Shown one piece after another: positions 1-7,500 of a stretch of 64,000 bases of DNA. The translations under genes were made by a program, and so were the position numbers. Position 1 is the stretch's first letter. Each line of letters begins with the position of its first letter. Source of the DNA: Akkermansia muciniphila (lineage in GTDB: Bacteria > Verrucomicrobiota > Verrucomicrobiia > Verrucomicrobiales > Akkermansiaceae); contig NZ_PJKB01000001.1 of assembly GCF_002884975.1 (NCBI RefSeq), positions 1,319,028 to 1,383,027 of the forward strand, written 5' to 3'. The notes beneath the pieces were generated by a model, which saw only the letters and a list, made by a program, of their open reading frames with translations, had not been told where the DNA came from and did no database searches.

Positions 1-476
1 AAATTCTCAATTACATTTTTTAATTTTCCCGCGCTGTCTTCTGTAAGCATCAAAATATATACTAGCCTTCCTGACTCAATATTTTCTTCATTTTCCAACA
101 AATAGACAGTACCAGAAAAACACCAGTTAGAACTTAACCCATACTGTTTCGGATCAACTTTAATCAAATAAATGGAAAATACTGAGTCAATTGCATATAA
201 TTTCTTGAACTCCTTATCTTTCGCTATTATTTGTTCAAGCCCTTCAAGAAGGGCTTTTTGAACAGGTGAATCTTTACCCAGGATTAGTTGTATTTCAAAT
301 TCCGAACATCCTATTTTGTATCCAAATTTAATACTCATTCCGGGAAGGTAATTCCAATATCTATCTTTTTCCATAATCATGCTAAGGTCTATATTCATAC
401 AGCATGCGTCTGCATACTTATCATAGGAGCTATATTTATCCCCATTCAGATATTCATATACGAGAATCTGGCACGC
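1..476 (-). CDS. Unknown ORF, 3' end beyond the left edge
   Basis: A minus-strand frame is open from just after a TAA at 477-479 to base 1, about 158 codons, with coherent codon use (segments such as IKFGYKIGCSEFEIQLILGK and NWCFSGTVYLL). The first ATG is at 398; no ribosome binding site stands out, so the 5' end may itself be truncated. No family is recognised. It lies directly downstream of a decayed RHS core fragment and is AT-rich like the other tip-associated genes. By position it is a further immunity protein or toxin-tip remnant of the RHS array. That role is inference. Confidence 0.5.
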
Positions 477-560
477 TTATTAAGTTACTTCCATCATATC
501 CCTTTTCCGCACGACAAACAGATAATCATATCTAAATTCCATTCTACACCCAAGATTGGA
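455..560 (-). pseudogene. Decayed RHS core fragment
   Basis: On the minus strand this stretch aligns with the part of the intact RHS gene encoding YDYLGRRVEKVEYDGNTL and TRFVY (about 5676-5737). Shared blocks include a tatgattatct-like run, cgtgcggaaaagg, atatgatggaa and ccagattc, but indels break the frame with stops in all frames. It is seen only as nucleotide similarity. It marks where an older RHS core once ended, next to the partial ORF at the left edge. Confidence 0.6.
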
Positions 561-657
561 ATATTCAATCTCCTCCATTTACTGGTTCTCTAAAAATTTA
601 TTATTACTCAAAAAAATCATAATATTATTAATGAAATTAATTATATTAAAAAATCAA

Positions 658-1512
658 CTACCAGCTTTGTTTGATAAATGGATCGTATTCCAAGCTTCCT
701 ATATCAAAATGAGTTTTGGGATCATTTTCCTGAACGGTTGTATCACAGCCATAATTGATCAGATCATCCATTAGTCCTATCACTTCCCTCGCGGGTGTGC
801 CTGGTACCATATAGTCTCTAAAAGAAACGCCAAATATTCTTGAATTCATTCCATAGTAAGAAAAGTATCCCGACGACATGAAAAATTCACTTAAAAGGAA
901 AAATCCAGTGCTATCAATACCTTTGGAGTGCACTTGTAATTTCCAGAAACTCGTTAGGACCCTATAAATTGAATTTAAAACTCCCGTTGAAATTGGATTT
1001 GAATATTCCTCTATTTCCCATGAAGCTAATTTCAGATTCTTCCACTCTTTCACAAGCTCCATGAGAACCTCGGAATTTTTCTCTTCAAGCAGTTTCTCCT
1101 CCAAACATTTGATTTTCCCTCGGACGGCCAATTCAGAATACCATTTTTCCGATGAACCAGGAACTTTCAAGTAAGGTTTCCAAACAAAAATTCTATTGTT
1201 CTTAATAACTAAAAAAACGTATGATATTTCAGTATGTATGCTCGCATAGAAAACGTCATACTGCCCATCACATTTTCTCAATATTTCTTGATAAATATTT
1301 AAAGGAAGGCTTCCTGTCTCCAAAGCCATATCATCAGAATAGGGTATGTAGGAGTACACTGATTTTTTCAATACACTCATATTATCATTTAATAATTTTG
1401 CCCTGTCTTCAAATACCTGGAGGCATGCTGCTTCAAATTCTGCAGTAGACGCAGCAGAAGCATATTGAAAAAAAACACCAACAATTAATAGATATAGTCT
1501 GTTCACAATCAA
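658..1512 (-). CDS. Secreted protein, candidate immunity protein of the JAMM-tip remnant
   Basis: 284 aa with an N-terminal signal peptide (hydrophobic stretch ending ...QYASA-AS), so probably periplasmic. No family is recognised. It has no further membrane segment and is rich in aromatic residues in the C-terminal third. The chosen start is TTG at 1510-1512, preceded by a good AAAGGA site. It begins one base after the stop of the toxin-like remnant at 1514-1805, which is the spacing expected of a toxin-immunity pair. Its low GC matches the rest of the RHS tip array. The immunity role is inferred from position; an unrelated secreted protein is possible. Confidence 0.6.
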   Translation of the reverse strand: MIVNRLYLLIVGVFFQYASAASTAEFEAACLQVFEDRAKLLNDNMSVLKKSVYSYIPYSDDMALETGSLPLNIYQEILRKCDGQYDVFYASIHTEISYVFLVIKNNRIFVWKPYLKVPGSSEKWYSELAVRGKIKCLEEKLLEEKNSEVLMELVKEWKNLKLASWEIEEYSNPISTGVLNSIYRVLTSFWKLQVHSKGIDSTGFFLLSEFFMSSGYFSYYGMNSRIFGVSFRDYMVPGTPAREVIGLMDDLINYGCDTTVQENDPKTHFDIGSLEYDPFIKQSW

Positions 1513-1513
1513 T

Positions 1514-1805
1514 TTATCCTTTCTTTCTTTTTATATAATTCTCATATGTATCCCTACTGTTACCCCCTGCATTATATTCATATGATAGAATACTGCCATC
1601 GCTCCTTTCAACTGTTACCATAATAATACCGCCAAGCATGACTACTTGAGGATTCGAATGTCTGATTCCCTATCTAGCAGTTCTTTCATCCGGATAACTA
1701 AAATTTGGATCGTGATCCGTATGTATATGAGTATACGCTACCATAGTATCACCCCTATCACACTTGCTATCATTAAGTAATTCATGTATCAGCCAAACAT
1801 CTAAG
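1514..1805 (-). pseudogene. Remnant of an RHS-type JAMM/JAB-like toxin tip, interrupted by TAG
   Basis: One minus-strand frame runs to TAA (1514-1516) with a single in-frame TAG at 1670-1672. Before the TAG it encodes VAYTHIHTDHDPNFSYPDER, which fits the JAMM metal-site pattern HxH-x7-S-x2-D exactly (codons 1688-1729). After the TAG it continues as VVMLGGIIMVTVERSDGSIL and ends NYIKRKKG. RHS tips with JAB-like folds (the DUF4329 type) place this motif in the same context. There is no RHS core in front, so this is an orphan tip. It is followed one base later by the secreted protein at 658-1512. Toxin identity is inferred from the motif and position. Confidence 0.6.
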
Positions 1806-1847
1806 TAAAAATAAGGCCATCTGCACCATAGGATGAAGATGGCCTAG
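1805..1847 (-). terminator. Rho-independent terminator after the 1866-2549 gene
   Basis: Minus-strand RNA forms a 9-bp stem AGGCCATCT/AGATGGCCT (1837-1845 with 1814-1822) with a 14-base loop, followed by a U-rich tail. It lies 20 bases past the stop codon and closes this cassette. Confidence 0.75.
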
Positions 1848-1865
1848 TTTATTTAAATAATATAT

Positions 1866-2549
1866 TTATTCTCCAATTTCTACTTTCACACTATTCTCTT
1901 TACTTCCATATTGAGGCAATAACAAATAAACACGGCTATCGGAATACCTATAGACAGCGCACAACAAATTCCATATTTTTTTCAATGGAATGACCTCTTC
2001 AAATGATACCAAAGCGCAAAACGGCACATGCCTCCTATGTAATTTCTTCAAATCTTTTAAAATATCATCGTAATTTTTCATCTCATCATTAGCTATATAA
2101 TGATCACCATAACAATTCAGTCTATAAATTTCTAATCCGGAATTATCTTTTTCTGTATAAGCTGGTTCGGATAAATAATCCATGGCAGTGTCAACAATCA
2201 GGTTGCTTCCTACAGCATAATTAACAAAATAAATACTCCCTTCGCTTCCTGTGTGTACAAAATCTAATTCCACACATTCGTTATTAAGAGCCGACTGTGC
2301 TACAACATCATAAAAATCTTTTGTTGTCGCATTTTCAGGTAATGTAACCGTTCGGCGTTTCTCGCCATTCCCTAAGGAATGTCTTGCATAAACAACATAC
2401 GCATGGGTAGATCCTCCCCTCTTTTCAAAATTAGTGAAACCTATAAAGGGTGTGGGAACTTCGGAGGGTTCTCTCAATTTTAGAGCTACGAATAATACTC
2501 CTGCCACACTTACTAAAATAAGAATTGCAAAAATCAAAAATCTTTTCAT
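1866..2549 (-). CDS. Membrane-anchored protein, candidate RHS immunity protein
   Basis: 227 aa. One N-terminal transmembrane segment (residues about 4-25) is followed by a soluble extracytoplasmic domain of about 200 residues. No family is recognised. It starts shortly after the remnant of an RHS core and tip tail (2574-3000) and ends before a hairpin terminator, so it occupies the immunity position of an older RHS cassette. AT-rich, as are its neighbours. An N-terminal anchor with a periplasmic domain would suit protection against a toxin acting outside the cytoplasm. That is inference from architecture and position. Confidence 0.6.
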   Translation of the reverse strand: MKRFLIFAILILVSVAGVLFVALKLREPSEVPTPFIGFTNFEKRGGSTHAYVVYARHSLGNGEKRRTVTLPENATTKDFYDVVAQSALNNECVELDFVHTGSEGSIYFVNYAVGSNLIVDTAMDYLSEPAYTEKDNSGLEIYRLNCYGDHYIANDEMKNYDDILKDLKKLHRRHVPFCALVSFEEVIPLKKIWNLLCAVYRYSDSRVYLLLPQYGSKENSVKVEIGE

Positions 2550-2573
2550 ATAAAAATCAGTGAATAATATATT

Positions 2574-3000
2574 TATTCAAAATCTTTAATATAAAGAGCC
2601 CATCCAACATATCTGGTATCATTCCTATTTTCTCAAGGTAATTCTCTATGTAATTCATCATGCGTTGTTGCTAAATAGATTAACCTCATATCTTCGTCAC
2701 AGTATTCGCAGGAATAGCGGAATGGCATTGTCGGAGCCCAAGCTCCCTCTACAGTCAGAGTTTCTCCATAGGGAATATATTCAAACTTCACCTGCCGAGT
2801 TCCCAAAGAGTCAAACAGAGCGCTTACGCTTTTGAGCAGGTCATGCGCCACATACTGGGTAGAGGACACACTTTTGTCCGCATTATGTTGTACACATGGC
2901 CAACACACGCATTGCCTCCGGTTCCACAGGATTCCAGAACCATGTACCCAGCAAGGCAGGGGGGGGAGGTATTTTGCGTGCAGTCCATGTCTGCTCATCC
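2574..3000 (-). pseudogene. Second, frameshifted RHS core copy with residual tip tail
   Basis: About 300 bases (2694-3000) are close to 90% identical by eye to the 3' RHS core of the intact gene (5345-5645), covering VAHDLLKSVSALFDS, FEYIPYGETLTVEGAW and EYCDEDMRLIY. A one-base gain near 2888 and an expanded G run near 2960 break the frame, so the 121-codon frame here starts in shifted sequence and is not a gene. After the RLIY point the sequence leaves the RHS core. A short tail follows, with a TGA and then ENRNDTRYVGWALYIKDFE and TAA. The conserved YNYRHYNPQDGRW part and nearly all of the toxin tip are deleted. Confidence 0.8.
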
Positions 3001-3002
3001 AT

Positions 3003-3040
3003 GAACAAAACCCGAGGCCCGTATGAGCCTCGGGTTACAG
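3003..3040 (-). terminator. Strong hairpin terminator after the 3080-3547 gene
   Basis: A perfect 9-bp stem AACCCGAGG/CCTCGGGTT (3009-3017 with 3028-3036) lies about 45 bases past the stop codon, followed on the minus strand by TTGTTC. It separates this cassette from the RHS core remnant downstream. Confidence 0.75.
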
Positions 3041-3079
3041 TTAATTTTACATTAAAAGTCTAGATAAGGATATAATATT

Positions 3080-3547
3080 TCAATTTCTTTTGTTAACAGT
3101 AATTTTACTTTTATCTTTGTACATATCAAGCACCACATTAATTACTGCATCAATATATTTTTCTGATGATTCAGATTTTGCATAATAGGTGAAACTTTTT
3201 CCTGGAATATGTATTACGACTTCTTTTTTCTCTCGTAAGTCCGCTTCAGAGCATTTTACATTTTTGATCAAGCCATCTAATTTTGAAACAAAATTGTCAG
3301 AATTGCCTTCGACAATATATTCCTGTTTATCCTGTGGAGTATAGGCATAAAAATCAGGGATCTTTTTTGTTATTTTTACTTTATCTCCATCTATTCGGAA
3401 AACATAATAATATTTTGATGATCCTGAATATACACCTCCTTTGCAATGATAAATATCTATTTCTTGTTCGTCAGACCACATACTTGTGCATGATACATTT
3501 GCAATTGTTGCAAAGACACCTAATGCTATGATATTTTTAATTTGCAT
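3080..3547 (-). CDS. Small lipoprotein, candidate orphan immunity protein
   Basis: 155 aa with a lipoprotein signal peptide ending ATIANVSC, where Cys is the likely lipidation site. The mature part is hydrophilic, has several Tyr residues and resembles no family I can name. It sits between the terminator of the metzincin-tip cassette and its own strong hairpin terminator, so it is its own unit. A short frame upstream (3588-3672, ending TAG, reading NDFSENFDTSIREIIF) may be the last trace of the toxin tip that once preceded it. That trace is weak. The immunity role is inferred from the layout of the array. Confidence 0.6.
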   Translation of the reverse strand: MQIKNIIALGVFATIANVSCTSMWSDEQEIDIYHCKGGVYSGSSKYYYVFRIDGDKVKITKKIPDFYAYTPQDKQEYIVEGNSDNFVSKLDGLIKNVKCSEADLREKKEVVIHIPGKSFTYYAKSESSEKYIDAVINVVLDMYKDKSKITVNKRN

Positions 3548-3712
3548 GTTTCTATCTTATTTAATTTTGATAATTCCAATATTCTTTCTAAATGCCGAGG
3601 TTTATATGACTAAAAATAATTTCCCTAATAGAGGTATCAAAGTTCTCAGAAAAATCATTTTTTGTTTGTCCCCCCTATAGCTTTCGGAAGATTCTTCGTT
3701 CACAATAATATA
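3548..3712. other. Intergenic, possible trace of a lost toxin tip
   Basis: AT-rich. A 28-codon minus-strand frame (3588-3672) ends in TAG shortly before the 155-aa lipoprotein gene and looks protein-like, but it is too short to prove coding origin. Confidence 0.25.
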
Positions 3713-3761
3713 AGATTCGCAGCAAGTTGATACCTACCGCGAATCTATAAAATATCAACTT
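3713..3761 (-). terminator. Terminator region with two interlocked stems
   Basis: Downstream of the 3805-4509 gene the minus-strand RNA can form AGATTCGC/GCGAATCT (3739-3746 with 3713-3720, 8 bp) or AAGTTGATA/TATCAACTT (3753-3761 with 3724-3732, 9 bp). The arms alternate (A1-B1-A2-B2), so the stems are either mutually exclusive or form a pseudoknot. The U-tract after the second stem is weak. Confidence 0.5.
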
Positions 3762-3804
3762 TGTCAATCAGACAGAAAAATTATTGAAAAGAATTCGTAA
3801 TTTT

Positions 3805-4509
3805 TTATACACTCCCCTTTGGCATAAAATCTTCATCCTTCTGAGTGGAAGGGTGGAGGTTAATATCATTTTCGTTCTTTGAAACGAGATACCCTGGTCC
3901 TTGAATAGCTCTTAATCTTGGAACACTGGAGGGTTCCCAAGGAGCCCTTTTCAAATATCGGTGCAATACATCGATTTTTTCACCTTTAGCTCCTTCCTGA
4001 GAACTCCATTTATATTTACCATATACGATCTTATGAGTCCACGGTTCTACAAATTCGACAAGTGCCACTACATCATTAGATAATTTCTTTATATCCCCTG
4101 TTTTCTTATTTACGACATATTTATACTGTCCTTGTACGCAATGAATTATAACAGGGCAACCTTTCGGAAGGGATGAGAATCTTCCTTCTACTGCATCCCC
4201 TTTTGTTTCCATTAATCCGTACGAATCCGGATCATATAGAGTCCGGCAATTAAACACAAATAGTTCACGCTGTAAAATAACAGGACGTTTTATATAATCC
4301 TTATATGGGGCAACATCCTTCAGATCACAATATTCAAGATGATTGATGACTTCAAAAGACTCGTTATTATATACAGCATTTTTGTGGCACCAATTTCCAG
4401 GAGTAAGTGGTCCATAGCCTTCAGTTTGCTGAATCCATTGGGAGCAGGAGCTTAAAGCTCCTGCTCCAACCATAGCTAATAAATTTCTTATCTGATATTG
4501 GAGCTTCAT
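3805..4509 (-). CDS. Lipoprotein, predicted immunity protein for the metzincin-tip RHS toxin
   Basis: 234 aa with a lipoprotein signal (charged N-terminus, hydrophobic core, lipobox LSSC at about residues 19-22). No recognised family. Its ATG overlaps the RHS stop codon (ATGA at 4506-4509), so translation is coupled and the two products are made together, as expected of a toxin and its antidote. Lipidation would place it on the periplasmic face of a membrane, where it could bind or block an incoming peptidase. Pairing is inferred from overlap, order and shared low GC. A chaperone or accessory secretion role is the alternative. Confidence 0.7.
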   Translation of the reverse strand: MKLQYQIRNLLAMVGAGALSSCSQWIQQTEGYGPLTPGNWCHKNAVYNNESFEVINHLEYCDLKDVAPYKDYIKRPVILQRELFVFNCRTLYDPDSYGLMETKGDAVEGRFSSLPKGCPVIIHCVQGQYKYVVNKKTGDIKKLSNDVVALVEFVEPWTHKIVYGKYKWSSQEGAKGEKIDVLHRYLKRAPWEPSSVPRLRAIQGPGYLVSKNENDINLHPSTQKDEDFMPKGSV

Positions 4510-7500
4510 GATTGTTTATAATTGCAATTCTTATAAGTTTTATTGAGATATTGATTCCACTTATCAAAGTAGAATGGCCGTAACCCATTTCCTACCCCCA
4601 TCAAATCAGTTTTTCCATCCACCTCATTTCCATATATATCCTTTCCATGGTGCATGTACTCAGGCTTTTCGTTGGGTTTATTTCCCCTTATTCCCTTTCC
4701 TGGATGATTAAGCCCAAGGGCATGTCCAAATTCATGCGCCGCAGGATTCTGATAAATTTTTTCAATTTCACCATTACTATTTTGTTCCCAATAGGACAAA
4801 GAGGTCTCCAACGATTTAGGATACAATTTCCCTCTTCCTCCCATAAATAAACCATTATTGAATCCAACTGTAGATGAAGCTCTCCGGTTTCCTGTGTCAT
4901 CAGCATAAGCTTTAATAAACCAGTCATAGTCACCCGAAAAACGGGAAGGCTCTTTGACAATCTCTAATTCTACCTTAGGCGTAAACCCATTGCAACATGG
5001 ACATTGCTCCTCGTTTTGAACCTCAGGGGCTAATTTATAACTATTATTGTTGAATACATTTTCTATAGACGTTTTCATTCCACTCATATAATCACGCTCA
5101 TCGTCAGCCATCCATTTCTTCGTCTCATTTTTAAACCTCACCTGTACCTTCACTTTGTAAGTTAATATACATGAATCCTTATCTAGATTCCATGAATCCA
5201 ACCCCATCAAGTCAACCATACAGGACACACTATTGTAAACGAAATGATATCCATTCTCTCCGGCAGATTCTCCAATCGGATCTCTGGAAATCCACCTTCC
5301 ATCCTGCGGATTGTAGTGACGGTAGTTATAATAGATTAGCCCCAAATCTTCGTCACAGTATTCGCTAGAATGGCGGAACGGCATTGTCGGAGACCAAGCT
5401 CCCTCTACAGTCAGAATTTCTCCATAGGGCGTGTATTCAAACTTCGCCTGCTGAGTTCCCGAAGAGTCAAACAAAGCACTCACGTTTTTGAGCAGGTCAT
5501 GCGCCACATATCGGGTAGAGGACACACTCTTGTCCGCGTTATGTGTGCACATGGCCAACACACGCGTTGCCTCCGGTTCCACAGGATCCCAGAACCACGT
5601 ACCCAGCAAGGAAGGGGTGGAGGTATTTTGCGTGCAGTCCATGCTTGCTACCATTAAGTATCCCCTATACACGAATCTGGTGCGTTTGGTCAAGGTGTTT
5701 CCATCATATTCCACTTTTTCCACACGCCGTCCAAGATAGTCATACACACATTCCACCTTTTTGATGCCTTGTGTAAAGACCACTGGACGGTTATCCGCGT
5801 TATACTGGACAGCCCAGACTCCTGTGGCTGTCTTCACACTAGTCTGATTGCCGTCGGTGTCATATGTGGGTGTGAAGATGGCACCGGAACGTGCCACGTT
5901 CTTATACGGACTCAGTTTGTTGCTATCATAAGAACTGGAAACTCCACGTCTGACTGCAGTCTGGCGGTTACCGATGTTATCGTAGGCATAGCTGAAGGAA
6001 CCGCCTGTATTCATCATATCTTCTATTAGCTCTCCACGTGCATTATAGCCATATGTATGACGACGCGAAAGCATGGCAGAGGAGTCCACATAGTCCTCCC
6101 GCATAGAAGGCCGCTGCATATTGTCCCAGGTATAGGTATGCTTGAGAAGAAGCTCCGAAGAAGTTCCGTTCGAATAATCCAAAGATGATACCAACGGCAA
6201 AGTGGCATGAAAAACCGTTTTCCTGATCATTCCGTTCGGATATTCCAAATGGTTAAGCCATCCGGAAGTTTCATCATAACCGTATGAGAAAGAGTTCCCA
6301 TTGAGTGATACCGAAGAAATCCGCTCCATTGAATCATACGCCAAGGTTGTCTGCTGTACCTTTGTTCCGTTCAAGGACAGCGTATAGCCTGATGGACGTC
6401 CCAAGGAATCATACGCGTAGGTAAGCACGCTTTCCGTCAATCCGGAGGTAGTTTCCGAACTCACATCGCCAAGACCGTTGTATTCCACGATGCGGGAACC
6501 AGAAGCATCCTGTATCGTGGAAATACGTTCCATAACATCATACGTGATGGAAACGGAAGGAGTCCCGTCACTATGCCTGATGTTGGTTAATTGACCGGTT
6601 ACTACGTCGTATCCATAGGTAGTTACCACTCCTCTGTCCTGTTTACGTGTTAAAGGGCGTCCCCAACTATCATAAGTATAGGAGGTCTTGGAGCCATCCG
6701 CGTAGGTTTTATCCAGTAACACGCCTTTAATTGGATCATAGTTCCAGCGTGTCACATCCGAACCGGAGGAAGGAACCGTATCCAGAATAGAACCAGAGGA
6801 ACGATATGTGTGCAGTGCCACCATTCGATCCATCGTATCATATTCCCATTTCATGGGCTGGACAGCTGTACCGTACCGGCTGGTCAAACGCCCGCGGGAA
6901 TCATAGGAAAACCACGTTTGCTTGCCATCCGGCGTTGTGATACATTTTGGCTTTCCCGTAACAGAATCATATACCGTGGTAGTTGCGTTGCCGTCCTGGT
7001 CTGCACGGGTAATTTCACGTCCAGCAACATCATTGATAATGACCATGTCCCCGCCACGGGCATCCCGGACTGTAAGCGTATCACCATTAACATGATAAAT
7101 ACGTTTGTACCTGGTTACCTTACCATCCTCTCCCGTGTGCCTCACTATATCTCCGTTTAAGCTAACTTCTTCCACTTCAACAGAACAGCCTTCACGGCCT
7201 TTCAGAAAGCGCGTATTCCCTCTTTCATTATAAATCTTTTCCCAAGACCAGCGTCCATACTCATCTTGATGAAGAATCAAAGAAACAAGGTTGGACAAAG
7301 AAGCATTCTTTTTAGAAACAAGTTCATAGGTATATGCATGAATTATATGTTCATCTGATATGTATACCGTAAAATGTTTTTCCCTGTATACCGACGATCC
7401 TGTACCTACAGGTATTCCCGGAATATTTTCTCCTAACCTTTTGTAGGAATTTTCCCATTGTTGAATACCTGCTCTGGTACTTACCTCACTGACTCGATCA

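Noticed and set aside
2633..2998. 121-codon minus-strand frame as a gene
   Set aside because: Its N-terminal part is read in a shifted frame relative to the RHS core and its C-terminus is a core fragment, so it is part of a pseudogene.
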